Positions 26,305 through 34,954 of a DNA stretch of 64,000 nucleotides are shown in pieces. The notes beneath the pieces were generated by a model that saw only the letters and a list, made by a program, of their open reading frames with translations, searched no databases and was not told the DNA's origin. Both the position numbers and the translations under genes were made by a program. How positions within the stretch are numbered: position 1 is the stretch's first letter; each line of letters begins with the position of its first letter. Source of the DNA: ChocPot-Mid sp043804925 (lineage in GTDB: Bacteria; Bacteroidota; Ignavibacteria; Kapaibacteriales; UBA2268); the NCBI GenBank assembly GCA_043804925.1, contig JAZDIP010000017.1, forward strand, positions 12,687-76,686, read 5' to 3'.

Positions 26305-27405
26305 ATGAAAAAAATTATTAAAAGAATCGCTTTTTCTTTGGGAATATTTCTTGCCGGATTGCTTCTTTTTGGCTGGTTTATCGGTTGCTGTACATTCTCA
26401 GGACCAAAATACAAAGGTCCCGTCTCAGACCATTTTGACGGAAAGGAATTTTTCAACCAAGGTAATGTCAAAATGAACAGAAGCTGGAATATGCTAAAAT
26501 GGCTGGCTAACCGTGAACCCGGCGAATGGCCCCTTTGGATAAAATCCAATTATGGTCCGAAACCTCCTGAAGCTGTAGGCACCGGCGAATTACGCATTAC
26601 TTTCATTAATCACTCAACGGTTTTAATTCAGATGGACAGCATAAATATTCTTACTGACCCTGTCTGGTCATATAGAATAAGTCCCGTTGACTTTGCCGGA
26701 CCTACAAGGAAAAGAAATCCGGGCATCAGGTTTGAATATTTGCCAAAGATACATTATGTTCTGGTCAGTCACAATCATTATGACCACATGGACATTCCGA
26801 CATTAATTAAATTGAAAGAAAAGTATGACCCCGATTTTATCGTTTCGCTTGGCAATAAAGCTTTGATGGTTGAAAATGGTATTACCAAAACTTTTGAAAT
26901 GGACTGGTGGGATGAAATAATGATAGGTCAAAACACAAAGCTGACATTTGTACCTGCACAGCATTTTTCTATGAGGGGAATGTGTGATAAGAATACTACT
27001 TTGTGGGGAGGATTTGTAATTGAAAGCGAAGGCGGTCCTGTTTATTTCGCAGGTGATACCGGTTTTGGAAAAATCTTTGAACAGTTGTTTAACAAGTTTG
27101 GACCAATGAGATTTTCTATGCTGCCAATCGGAGCTTTCATGCCCGAGGATTTTATGGCTCCTGTGCATTTGTCACCGGCAGAAGCAGTTAATGCACATTT
27201 GGTATTGAAGTCGAAGCAAAGCATGGGCATTCACTGGGGAACATTCCGTCAGGCAGACGACGGTTTGAAAGCACCTTTGGATGCATTAAAAAAAGCACTG
27301 GTAAAGAGCGGTTTAACAAGTAAAGATTTCGGCATCTTTGAACATGGAAAGGGCTATATTATTCCGGCTCTAAAAGGGGAGAATACCGCAGATATTTCTA
27401 ATTAA
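26305..27405 (+). CDS. Membrane-anchored MBL-fold hydrolase, NAPE-PLD-like
   Basis: A 366-residue metallo-beta-lactamase-fold protein. An N-terminal transmembrane segment (about 8-28) anchors it on the periplasmic side. Metal ligands are HNHYDH at 156-161, a later histidine in PAQHFSMRG, the bridging aspartate in FAGDTGFG, and the final histidine in GIHWGTF. Segments such as NHSTVLIQ, ILTDPVWS and GPTRKRNPGI match the N-acyl-phosphatidylethanolamine phospholipase D (NAPE-PLD)/UlaG-like group. A phosphodiesterase acting on lipids is the best guess. The stop codon begins a repeat module. Confidence 0.85.
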   Translation: MKKIIKRIAFSLGIFLAGLLLFGWFIGCCTFSGPKYKGPVSDHFDGKEFFNQGNVKMNRSWNMLKWLANREPGEWPLWIKSNYGPKPPEAVGTGELRITFINHSTVLIQMDSINILTDPVWSYRISPVDFAGPTRKRNPGIRFEYLPKIHYVLVSHNHYDHMDIPTLIKLKEKYDPDFIVSLGNKALMVENGITKTFEMDWWDEIMIGQNTKLTFVPAQHFSMRGMCDKNTTLWGGFVIESEGGPVYFAGDTGFGKIFEQLFNKFGPMRFSMLPIGAFMPEDFMAPVHLSPAEAVNAHLVLKSKQSMGIHWGTFRQADDGLKAPLDALKKALVKSGLTSKDFGIFEHGKGYIIPALKGENTADISN

Positions 27406-27439
27406 TTAAAAATTACCAATTTTTAATTATTAATGAAAG
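27403..27439 (+). repeat. TAATTAAAAATTACC-type module starting at a stop codon
   Basis: Begins with the TAA stop of the MBL-fold gene, consists of iterated AATTACC/AATTTTT/AATTATT words and ends in AATGAAAGC. Confidence 0.6.
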
Positions 27440-27578
27440 CAGATTTTTTGGGGATTTTGTCTGTGGAAAAATTGAGTTGTACAAATAATTTGAATTCTCG
27501 TCTTTTTTTTGTAGCTTGAAATTATATTATAGGTTAATTACTGAATAAAAAATTGAATTTACTGTTACTTTTTAAAAT

Positions 27579-29432
27579 ATGACTGAAAAGACTGAATACC
27601 TTGTAACGGCGAGAAAGTGGCGACCTTTGAGCTTCAAAGATGTTGTTGGACAAGAGCATATAACCATTACTCTTCAAAATGCAATTAAAACCGGAAGAAT
27701 TCATCATGCTTATTTGTTTAGCGGACCGAGAGGAGTCGGCAAGACTACAACCGCGAGAATTTATGCAAGAGCTTTGAACTGCCTGAATCCCGACGGTTCC
27801 GAACCATGCAACACTTGCGAATCATGCGAAGCAATTCTTACAGGAAGGTCAATGGATATTATCGAGATTGACGGTGCATCGAACAATAGTGTCGAGGATG
27901 TTCGTAAACTTCGTGAAAATGCTAAATATCCTCCAATATCCGGTAATTATAAAATGTACATAATTGACGAAGTTCACATGCTTTCAACTTCTGCTTTTAA
28001 CGCATTGCTGAAAACATTGGAAGAACCGCCGCCCCATTTGTTGTTTGTGTTTGCTACTACAGAGTCACATAAAGTATTACCAACGATATTGAGCAGATGC
28101 CAGCGATTTGACTTCCGGAGAATGGATGTTGATTTAATCGTAAAACATATTAGCCATATAGCAGAAAAGGAAAATATTCATATTGACGAAGATTCTCTGA
28201 TAGCTATTGCACGAAAAGCAGACGGCTCGATGCGTGATGCACAAAGCATTTTCGACCAAGTCATTGCTTTTTGCGGGACTGAAATAAAATATGAGGATTT
28301 GTCAGGTGCATTGCATTTGATTGACCAGGAATTTTTCTTCAGGATATCCGCGGCAATCCGGGAACATAATATAAGCGAAATGTTTACACTTACATCTGAA
28401 GTGATTAATCGCGGATATGATTTGCAGGAGTGTTTGTCCGGTTTATTGGAACATTTCAGAAATATACTTTCAGTTAAAGCAGGAGGTTCCACAAAATTGA
28501 TTGATGGCTCGGAAAAAATCAAGCAAAGATACAATGAAGAAGCCAATTTGTTTTCCAAAGCCGATGTATTAAGATTTATGAACTTAATTGCAACATCGGA
28601 ACAATCACTGAGGTTTGCTCCACAACCAAGAATAAGATTTGAACTCCTCCTTGTACAAATGGCTCAGATGGATTCTTCAATTGAAATTTCAAAATTAATT
28701 AAGGAATTGAAGAAGTTTAAAAAAAAAGCCCTTAATCAATTAACAATTGACAATTCACAATCAACAATTAGAGGAGAAAGGAAAAGGGAAAAGGGAGAAG
28801 AGCAGATAATTACTAATGACCAATTACTAATTACTAATGAAAAAAAGGCAGACAGCAAACGGCAGACGGCAGACGGCAATTTTATTAACAATGAAATGGT
28901 AGCAGAGCCGGTTACAAAATACGAACCTAAGATTATGAATGATGTTGATAAGATATTGAACGGTAAAGTTCGAAAAATCACTACAAACGGTACAGCTACT
29001 GCTGAAGTGCTGCAAAGCAAGTGGGAAGATTTCAAAAAAGAATATGCTATCGGTAAAAATAACCTGTTTGTTTTGACCCAGACTGACATAGTTATTCCAA
29101 GGTTTTTTAATGGAGAGATTGTTTTGCAATGCAAAAATGATTTTATGCTCGATAGCTTACAAAACAAGATAGTTAATTTAAAAGAACTCCTCACAAAATT
29201 TTTTCAATCTCCTGTTAATATTAGATTAGTCAGTGCCGATTTTTCTCCACAAACAAGTTTTGAGAACAATCCTGAAATTCCCTCAAAGAAAACAAACAAG
29301 GAAAATAAACTAAAATCGTCTGATTCTAAACAAAAAAATGAACATTCTTCTGATATTATTTCGCCGGTAGAAGAAGCGATAATAAATATGTTTGGCGCAA
29401 AGCAGGTAAAAGTTATTAAAATTGAAAATTAA
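27579..29432 (+). CDS. dnaX: DNA polymerase III subunit gamma/tau, carrying a repeat insertion
   Basis: A 617-residue clamp-loader ATPase. Walker A GPRGVGKT is at 49-56, zinc cysteines at 68, 77, 80 and 83, Walker B IIDEVHML follows, and the arginine-finger segment ILSRCQRF is present. Clamp-loader domains end near residue 375. A run of nine A residues (28719-28727, codons 381-383) follows, and both other frames stop within eight codons. Residues about 388-434 are encoded by four kinds of intergenic repeat word, kept in frame, replacing or extending the flexible linker. After that the tau C-terminal part continues (VLQSKWEDFKKEYAIG ...). Full-length protein would be tau. The A9 run may give a gamma form. 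Confidence 0.93.
   Translation: MTEKTEYLVTARKWRPLSFKDVVGQEHITITLQNAIKTGRIHHAYLFSGPRGVGKTTTARIYARALNCLNPDGSEPCNTCESCEAILTGRSMDIIEIDGASNNSVEDVRKLRENAKYPPISGNYKMYIIDEVHMLSTSAFNALLKTLEEPPPHLLFVFATTESHKVLPTILSRCQRFDFRRMDVDLIVKHISHIAEKENIHIDEDSLIAIARKADGSMRDAQSIFDQVIAFCGTEIKYEDLSGALHLIDQEFFFRISAAIREHNISEMFTLTSEVINRGYDLQECLSGLLEHFRNILSVKAGGSTKLIDGSEKIKQRYNEEANLFSKADVLRFMNLIATSEQSLRFAPQPRIRFELLLVQMAQMDSSIEISKLIKELKKFKKKALNQLTIDNSQSTIRGERKREKGEEQIITNDQLLITNEKKADSKRQTADGNFINNEMVAEPVTKYEPKIMNDVDKILNGKVRKITTNGTATAEVLQSKWEDFKKEYAIGKNNLFVLTQTDIVIPRFFNGEIVLQCKNDFMLDSLQNKIVNLKELLTKFFQSPVNIRLVSADFSPQTSFENNPEIPSKKTNKENKLKSSDSKQKNEHSSDIISPVEEAIINMFGAKQVKVIKIEN
28719..28727 (+). promoter_or_regulatory. Candidate A9 slippage site for the gamma form of DnaX
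   Basis: Nine A residues form codons 381-383 of dnaX and are followed by GCC. Reading with one extra A gives AGC CCT TAA; with one fewer, AAG CCC TTA ATC AAT TAA. Both give a product of about 385-387 residues comprising just the ATPase and lid/collar domains. Slippage at an A9 run produces gamma in Thermus dnaX. Confidence 0.5.
28739..28878 (+). repeat. Four-module repeat string inside dnaX
   Basis: In order: TTAACAATTGACAATTC words (about 28739-28770), GAGGAGAAAGGAAAAGGG words (to about 28802), ATTACTAATGACC words (to about 28844, ending AATGAAAA), and AGACAGC/AGACGGC words (to 28878). All four types occur elsewhere between genes in this window. The frame stays open throughout. Confidence 0.85.
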
Positions 29433-29487
29433 TATGTTAGAAGAATATTTTGAGAGAATATATAAAAAAATTGTAGGAGAAAATACA

Positions 29488-29961
29488 ATGGTTTTAAATG
29501 TTGGCAGAAAGGCACCTGCTTTTACGGCAGTAATGGAAGCTAATAATAAAATATCTTTATCGAATTTAAAGGGGAAATGGATTGTACTGTATTTCTATCC
29601 GAAAGACAACACACCCGGTTGTACAAAGGAAGCTTGCAGTTTCAGGGATAACATGGCAAAAATCACAAAAGCAGGAGCTGTTGTGATAGGTGTTAGCCCG
29701 GATACCTCCAAATCCCATGATAAATTCCTTGAAAAATACAATTTAAATTTTCATCTTATTAGCGATACTGAGAAAAAAATTTGTGAGAAATACGGGATAC
29801 TTGGTGAAAAAATTATGTTTGGAAGAAAAGTTCAGGGTGTTTTGAGAACAACGTTTATTATCAATCCTGAAGGCATTATAGCTTATGTTTTCCCTAAGGT
29901 TAAGGTTGAAGGACATGTAGATGAAGTTATACATATTCTGGAACAACTTCAAAAGAATTAG
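29488..29961 (+). CDS. bcp: Thioredoxin-dependent peroxiredoxin, Bcp/PrxQ type
   Basis: A 157-residue peroxidase that reduces hydrogen peroxide and organic peroxides. The peroxidatic cysteine is in YPKDNTPGCTKEAC, with the resolving cysteine five residues later, the PrxQ pattern. Residues FRDNMAKITKAGAVVIGVSPD and FHLISDTEKKICEKYG are typical. I start at ATG 29488 because AGGAGA lies 7 bases upstream and the protein then has family length; an in-frame extension back to 29422 lacks a ribosome site and overlaps dnaX. Downstream of dnaX on the same strand. Confidence 0.92.
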   Translation: MVLNVGRKAPAFTAVMEANNKISLSNLKGKWIVLYFYPKDNTPGCTKEACSFRDNMAKITKAGAVVIGVSPDTSKSHDKFLEKYNLNFHLISDTEKKICEKYGILGEKIMFGRKVQGVLRTTFIINPEGIIAYVFPKVKVEGHVDEVIHILEQLQKN

Positions 29962-30064
29962 TGATTTGGTTGTCAGTTGTCAGTGAAGACAATCTCATTG
30001 TAATTGAATAAAAAAAATTTTTTGATAAATTGTTCACTATTCTCTGTTAGTTATTAGTTAAGAA

Positions 30065-31516
30065 ATGATAGATACACATGCACATATTGATTTTGAAGCT
30101 TTTGATGAAGATCGTTCAGATATGATTCAAAGGGCTTTTGACAATGGTGTGGAATATATAATTATTCCGGGTGTTGAACCTAAGAACTTTGAAAAGTTGC
30201 TTGGCTTGACAGAAACTAATGACAGATTGTTTTGTGGCATGGGTGTCCATCCCCACAATGCCCTCGATGCTGATGATGAAGTATTTAAAAAAATTATCGG
30301 GAACACCGCAAATGAAAAGGTAAAGGCAATTGGTGAAACGGGTATTGACTATTTCTATGATTTTGCTCCAAAGGATGTTCAAAAGAATGTTTTCAGGAAA
30401 CATCTGCACATTGCAAAAGAAACCGGTTTACCCGTTATTGTTCATAACCGGGATGCCGACGACGATGTTCTGGGTATAATTAAAGAAGAACAAAATGGAA
30501 GTTTGAAGGGAGTTTTGCATTGCTTTTCGAGTCCTTTGGAGACAATGGAAAAAGCATTGGATTTGGGATTTAATATATCCTTTACCGGAAATATTACGTT
30601 CAAGAAATCACAACTCGATGAAGTTATTGAAAAAACTCCTTTGGACAGTATCATGCTCGAAACAGATTCTCCCTTTATGACACCGGTTCCGAACAGGGGA
30701 AAAAGGAATGAGCCGGCAAACGTTAAGTTCATTGCACAAAAAATTGCAACAATAAAATCAATATCAATAGATGAGGTAATTGCTATGACAAGCAAAACTG
30801 CAAAATTATTTTTTAAATTATCAATGCTAATAGTAACATTGCTTTTTTCGGGTTCAATAGTCTTTAGCCAGTCAGTACTTAAGGATATTGAAAAAGAAAA
30901 GATACCGGATGAAGAGTTAATCCATCCTTTTCCAAAATTTATTGGCTTTGGACCTGTAGCTGCACCAAATACAGTTGTAGAAACGTATTATTTGACAGTT
31001 GGTGAACCCGACCCATCGTATGATGGATTGCCTGCTTATGGCGGTTCTATAAGTTATGGGGTATTTGATAATCTTGTTGCGGAGGTAACTTACATTTATT
31101 CAAAAAACGAAAAAATTGCAAGGGATAATCCGGGTATAGCTCCAAGCATTTATAATATGATTGAATTTTCTACTCATTGGATTTTGAATCCTTATTCGAG
31201 AATTAATTTCTATGGAACTTTAGGAATAACATCTTTCTTTAATTCTCACAATAATGTGCCATCCGAACAAATCGGGTGGAATTGGGGTTTGGGTATGTAT
31301 ATAAATGTAAATACTGATTATGGCTTATTTGTTCTTTCAGGAGAATGGAAGTTGAATTACGAAACTGAAAAAACTTTAAAAAACAATGTGTTCATTAAGA
31401 AATTTCCACAGGATAAACGTGAGTTTGTTGATACCAGGTCATACTATTCCCTGCCTAGAGCAACTCTTATATATTTTCCTCCATTCAAAAAGTGGTTTGG
31501 ACTGAGTAGTGAATAA
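30065..31516 (+). CDS. tatD: TatD-family deoxyribonuclease fused in frame to an outer-membrane-type protein
   Basis: A 483-residue open frame. Residues 1-252 are a complete TatD metal-dependent hydrolase (DNase or D-tyrosyl-type amidohydrolase fold). HxH is at 5 and 7 (DTHAHID), GETGIDYFYD carries the glutamate ligand, VIVHNRD and LHCFSS carry histidines, and ETDSPFM the last aspartate. The domain ends normally with MTSKTAKLFFKL. The same frame continues through SMLIVTLLFSGSIVFSQS, a classic signal peptide, and about 210 residues of aromatic-rich beta strands. A cytoplasmic nuclease followed by an export signal is unlikely as one mature protein. See the internal start at 30785. Length for TatD alone would be about 255. 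Confidence 0.8.
   Translation: MIDTHAHIDFEAFDEDRSDMIQRAFDNGVEYIIIPGVEPKNFEKLLGLTETNDRLFCGMGVHPHNALDADDEVFKKIIGNTANEKVKAIGETGIDYFYDFAPKDVQKNVFRKHLHIAKETGLPVIVHNRDADDDVLGIIKEEQNGSLKGVLHCFSSPLETMEKALDLGFNISFTGNITFKKSQLDEVIEKTPLDSIMLETDSPFMTPVPNRGKRNEPANVKFIAQKIATIKSISIDEVIAMTSKTAKLFFKLSMLIVTLLFSGSIVFSQSVLKDIEKEKIPDEELIHPFPKFIGFGPVAAPNTVVETYYLTVGEPDPSYDGLPAYGGSISYGVFDNLVAEVTYIYSKNEKIARDNPGIAPSIYNMIEFSTHWILNPYSRINFYGTLGITSFFNSHNNVPSEQIGWNWGLGMYINVNTDYGLFVLSGEWKLNYETEKTLKNNVFIKKFPQDKREFVDTRSYYSLPRATLIYFPPFKKWFGLSSE
30785..31516 (+). CDS. Candidate separate outer-membrane beta-barrel protein from an internal start
   Basis: ATG 30785 (codon 241 of the tatD frame) is preceded by GAGG at 30773-30776 with an 8-base spacer. 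The resulting protein is 243 residues with an ideal signal peptide: a lysine-rich start (MTSKTAKLFFKL), a hydrophobic core and an FSQ cleavage site. The mature part alternates strands and turns (GGSISYGVFDNLVAEVTYIYS, RINFYGTLGITSFF, YGLFVLSGEWKLNYE), as in small outer-membrane barrels. If used, the end of TatD doubles as the start of the signal peptide in the same reading frame. Confidence 0.55.
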   Translation: MTSKTAKLFFKLSMLIVTLLFSGSIVFSQSVLKDIEKEKIPDEELIHPFPKFIGFGPVAAPNTVVETYYLTVGEPDPSYDGLPAYGGSISYGVFDNLVAEVTYIYSKNEKIARDNPGIAPSIYNMIEFSTHWILNPYSRINFYGTLGITSFFNSHNNVPSEQIGWNWGLGMYINVNTDYGLFVLSGEWKLNYETEKTLKNNVFIKKFPQDKREFVDTRSYYSLPRATLIYFPPFKKWFGLSSE

Positions 31517-31551
31517 AAACAGTGAATAGTGAATAATATTTAGCTGTGAGC

Positions 31552-31615
31552 AAACAAAATCACCCTTTAGTAAACATATCATATTTTTGAGAATATACTA
31601 AAGGATGATTTGTTT
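31552..31615. terminator. Bidirectional terminator-like inverted repeat
   Basis: AAACAAAATCACCCTTTAGTA (31552-31572) pairs with TACTAAAGGATGATTTGTTT (31596-31615) around a 23-base AT loop, between convergent genes. The pairing has a one-base bulge and one mismatch. Confidence 0.6.
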
Positions 31616-31635
31616 ATATTTATTAAAATTTTATT

Positions 31636-33138
31636 CTATTTCTTTTCGCAACAACCAAATATGTACCAGTCAAATCCAATAGCAAATAAAGTACTTGTTT
31701 TGCTGAATGTATAGTTCGCAGGAGCCATCATTCCTGACCCACCAATATTGTGCAAACTTTCCTTTTCACCATCATCATACATAGTATAAATGAAACCTAC
31801 ATTTACAGCTAATTGGTCCATAATCATGTATTTTCCTCCTAAGGCAATACTGTTACTGCCGAGTGTATGGTTCAAATCAGTCTGGTAAGCATTACCACAG
31901 CCATTGGCTGCATTCAAAAATCCTGCACTTACAAGCAAATCATCATTCAGGGTATATTCCAATCCAAGTCCGAATTCATAAGAATTCCCGTCAAGCGAAT
32001 CCTGCAATCCGTCCCAGTTAGCACTTTGGTCAAAGTAATAATGGAAGCCAAGGGCAACAGCAAGTTCTTTAGTAACTTTATAGGAAGCACCAACGGAAAG
32101 TAATGCTGGGATATCGGCATTTTTCTCCTGGCCGTCAGGAAATTGGGTTATATTTTGCATTGCTACAGCATCAAAACCAACTTTAATATCCTTAGTGGTC
32201 TTGTTTTTTAGTTTCATAGCTGTATTCATTTCGTATTTCAATCCAATATTTAAAGCGTTATCTAAAAGATTGAAATTTACACCAAATATTGGTGTAATGC
32301 CGCTTCCGGTTTGCTCTACGTCTGCTTCCTGGTCTCCTAAAAGTTCTGCTTGCTTGTTCGTACTGAATTCAAGAGCTCCGTAGTATGCCGCACTGTCCAT
32401 GATTCCTGCAGCTGCACATCGCTCTTTATCCGCTTTGTACTGAGATGCCACATACCTTATTAAGAAAGTATCCGCCCTCATCCCATCCGGAGTGAGTGGA
32501 GTTGAGATTGTTGTGTTTTGCAAATGTCCGGCATAGGTATTTTGTGCTATGTTATATCTCACGCCTGCAAATACTGAAATCATGTCGTTTATTTTATAGC
32601 TGACACCTCCTTGTATACCATAATAAACAGATGTTCCTTCAAAGAAAATATCGGTAGAATATCCGACATTTTGTGGACCACCAAATTTAGCTCCAAGTCC
32701 CGGCACTAAATCGGCAATCGGAAGTTGGAACGATGGCAAACCCTTTTCCCATTCTGCACTTCCGCCGCCGCCGACCGGATTAAACCCTAATGAAAAAACA
32801 AAGTCTCCAGTTTTATAGCCGGCATAAACTCCCGGGAATAATGGGGCAGATGCAGTTCCATTAAATTCATCGGAATTTAAGTAGGCATAATCATTTGTTA
32901 CCTTTCTTGTCTGAAATATTGACTGATTATTTAATGAAATAAATAAGCCCTCCGGTAAAAAAGTTAAACCTGCAGGATTATAATAAACTGCATCCATGTC
33001 AGTTGAGGCATCCCGTACAAGCATTCTGGTATATGCTGCACTTTGGTTTGTATTGGTAACTATACCGCCTGCGAAAACCGTTTCTCCGGTGAAAAGTACC
33101 AGAGCAAAAAGAATTAGAAATTTGTTGAATTTGGACAT
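31636..33138 (-). CDS. OmpP1/FadL-family outer-membrane transporter
   Basis: A 500-residue outer-membrane barrel with a signal peptide (1-23, ETVFA). The mature N-terminus GGIVTNTNQSAAYTRMLVRDASTDMDAVYYNPAGLTFL matches the FadL/TodX hatch region with its NPAG motif. The body is an alternation of strands (YGIQGGVSYKINDMISVFAGVRYN; ALGFHYYFDQSANW; LEYTLNDDLLVSAGFLNA). Family members take up long-chain fatty acids or hydrophobic compounds. Transcribed alone; a terminator-like repeat lies just past its stop. The substrate cannot be told. Confidence 0.85.
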   Translation of the reverse strand: MSKFNKFLILFALVLFTGETVFAGGIVTNTNQSAAYTRMLVRDASTDMDAVYYNPAGLTFLPEGLFISLNNQSIFQTRKVTNDYAYLNSDEFNGTASAPLFPGVYAGYKTGDFVFSLGFNPVGGGGSAEWEKGLPSFQLPIADLVPGLGAKFGGPQNVGYSTDIFFEGTSVYYGIQGGVSYKINDMISVFAGVRYNIAQNTYAGHLQNTTISTPLTPDGMRADTFLIRYVASQYKADKERCAAAGIMDSAAYYGALEFSTNKQAELLGDQEADVEQTGSGITPIFGVNFNLLDNALNIGLKYEMNTAMKLKNKTTKDIKVGFDAVAMQNITQFPDGQEKNADIPALLSVGASYKVTKELAVALGFHYYFDQSANWDGLQDSLDGNSYEFGLGLEYTLNDDLLVSAGFLNAANGCGNAYQTDLNHTLGSNSIALGGKYMIMDQLAVNVGFIYTMYDDGEKESLHNIGGSGMMAPANYTFSKTSTLFAIGFDWYIFGCCEKK

Positions 33139-33295
33139 AAAAACCCCTTATAGAATAATTATACAAAAGTTAATGGTGAACAATATGGTATATTAATTAA
33201 ATTTTCTCAAAAACAAAATTTATTTTTGTTCATTATTCATTATTTCTTATTAAAAATTTGGAGTTTGTAACCAATCAATAGATAATATATATTTT

Positions 33296-34051
33296 TTATT
33301 TGTCAGATTCTTTATTTTTTTCTGCTATAAATTCTTTAACATTCCTTAGTTGAATTTCATTTCCATTAAAAGATGCAAAAGTCGGTTCATCAGCCAGCCA
33401 TCCTCCTAAATCAATAAAAATTCCTTCATCAATATTTTTGAACGTTGGTTTGTGCCGATGTCCCACAATAACAATATCATAACCTTTACTAAATTGAATT
33501 TTAGCAAAATCTTCCATTCCGTCACCTTCGCCCCATTGCTTTTTTCCTGTGTATTTCCGGCTCTTCTTGGATGATTTTGAAGCTAATCCTATTGCAATAT
33601 CCGGGTGTAAAAGTCCGTAGAACCATTGGGCAAAAGGATTTCTTAAAATCTTCTTAAGTATTTTATATCCGGTATCATTGTAGTTCTTGCCGTCCCCGTG
33701 AGATATATAGAATTTCTTCCCCCCATAATTCCTTTGTATATCATTTTTATAAATGTGTATATCAAGTTCTTCTTCAAAAAAAGTTTTATGCCCGAAGTCA
33801 TGGTTGCCCATCAAATACTCAATATTTATGCCTTTGAGCCGGAGTTCCTTCAAGCGAGCTAGAATACGGTAATAATATTTTGGAATAACATATTTGTATT
33901 CGAACCAGTAGTCGAAAAGGTCACCGGCTATTACAAGAGTTTCACAATCGTTTTCTATGGCTTTAAGAAAGCGTAAAAGCAGGTCTTCTCTTAGCAGATT
34001 ATCTTTTCGGCTATAAAGCCCAAGATGTACATCAGAAAAAAAATATATCAT
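33296..34051 (-). CDS. lpxH: UDP-2,3-diacylglucosamine hydrolase-like metallophosphoesterase
   Basis: A 251-residue calcineurin-like phosphoesterase. The metal motifs are all visible: FSDVHLG (D-x-H), AGDLFDYWFEY (GD), MGNHDFG (GNHD), ISHGDGKN and VGHRHKPTF (GHxH). The GDLFDYWF segment and overall length fit the LpxH group used by Bacteroidota for lipid A synthesis (removal of UMP from UDP-2,3-diacylglucosamine). This implies a lipopolysaccharide-containing outer membrane. No other lpx genes are adjacent. Confidence 0.8.
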   Translation of the reverse strand: MIYFFSDVHLGLYSRKDNLLREDLLLRFLKAIENDCETLVIAGDLFDYWFEYKYVIPKYYYRILARLKELRLKGINIEYLMGNHDFGHKTFFEEELDIHIYKNDIQRNYGGKKFYISHGDGKNYNDTGYKILKKILRNPFAQWFYGLLHPDIAIGLASKSSKKSRKYTGKKQWGEGDGMEDFAKIQFSKGYDIVIVGHRHKPTFKNIDEGIFIDLGGWLADEPTFASFNGNEIQLRNVKEFIAEKNKESDK

Positions 34052-34167
34052 TCTATTTAATATTTATTTATTCCTTGAAAAATTTTTAGTAATTTCACTT
34101 ATTACAATACGGAAATTTAAGAATTTTATTATTATATACAATGTAAATTCAATAGAGAAGAAAAATT

Positions 34168-34842
34168 ATGATGGGTAAAATAAAAAGAAGCGGAAGAAGA
34201 TACAAGATTACAGGTGTTGTTTTGTTTTTATGTTTACTTTCTTTAACGGCATGTTTTTCTTTGCGTGAGGAATATCCTGAAGTTCATTATTACCGGCTGA
34301 ACCAAATAAAAAGCAGCGGGCAAATTAACGGGAGTGATAAAGTGGAAGGAACAGTTCAGATACGAAGTTTTACAGGAAGCGATGCGAACAACACAGACAG
34401 GTTGCTGGGTATGTGGGATGACAATAGGGTTCAGGTATATTACTATCATAGATGGATAACGAATGCAAGTGATTTGATAACTGATTTTATAGTTGAGAGA
34501 TACAATGAACTTGGGATTTTTACGGGAGGAGTGGTAAAACCGGGAAGTATCTTAGCAGCTGATTATATTTTAGAAGGGCAGTTGCTGGATATGGTTGCTT
34601 ATAATACCAACGACAGCAAACAGAGTAATTATGTTTATATTTCTTTGAGAGTGAGTTTGATAAAAAATGAAGCATTAAGCACCGATAAAAAGATTTTGAT
34701 TAATAAAGTGTTTTCCGTAAAGCAAGCAAGAAAGAACAATTCGGCAGAGACAATAGCAGGGGCTTTTTCGGTTGCGCTTTCACAAATTAGCGATGAATTG
34801 CTTATGGAAATCAAAAATGCAATAACTAATAATAATGGTTAA
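34168..34842 (+). CDS. ABC-type transport auxiliary lipoprotein (PqiC/LptE-like domain)
   Basis: A 224-residue lipoprotein with lipobox LTAC (Cys29). The N-terminal YYRLNQIK and the segment GTVQIRSFTGSDANNTDRLLG followed by VQVYYYHRWITNASDLITDFIVERY match the ABC_trans_aux family. This family accompanies Mla/MCE-type lipid transporters and PqiB systems. No ABC, permease or MCE gene is adjacent, so it may act with a transporter elsewhere. The final NG and stop run into a TTAATTG repeat, which starts at the TAA. Confidence 0.72.
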   Translation: MMGKIKRSGRRYKITGVVLFLCLLSLTACFSLREEYPEVHYYRLNQIKSSGQINGSDKVEGTVQIRSFTGSDANNTDRLLGMWDDNRVQVYYYHRWITNASDLITDFIVERYNELGIFTGGVVKPGSILAADYILEGQLLDMVAYNTNDSKQSNYVYISLRVSLIKNEALSTDKKILINKVFSVKQARKNNSAETIAGAFSVALSQISDELLMEIKNAITNNNG

Positions 34843-34917
34843 TTGTTAATTGTTGATTGTTAATTGTTAATGGTTAATTGTTAATTGTTAATTGTTGAGA
34901 GTTTGGAGTTGAGAGTT
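34840..34917 (+). repeat. TTAATTG-type module starting at a stop codon, then GAGTTGAGAGTTT words
   Basis: About eight TTAATTG-like words follow directly from the lipoprotein TAA, then TTGAGAGTTTGGAGTTGAGAG. The latter word recurs as its complement at 57341-57386. Confidence 0.75.
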
Positions 34918-34954
34918 TACTAAGCTGTCTATAAATTAAATCCGGAATTAAGGG

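Noticed and set aside
29422..29487. Longer N-terminus for the peroxiredoxin
   Set aside because: It overlaps dnaX, lacks a ribosome site, and the family starts at MVLNVGRKAPAF.
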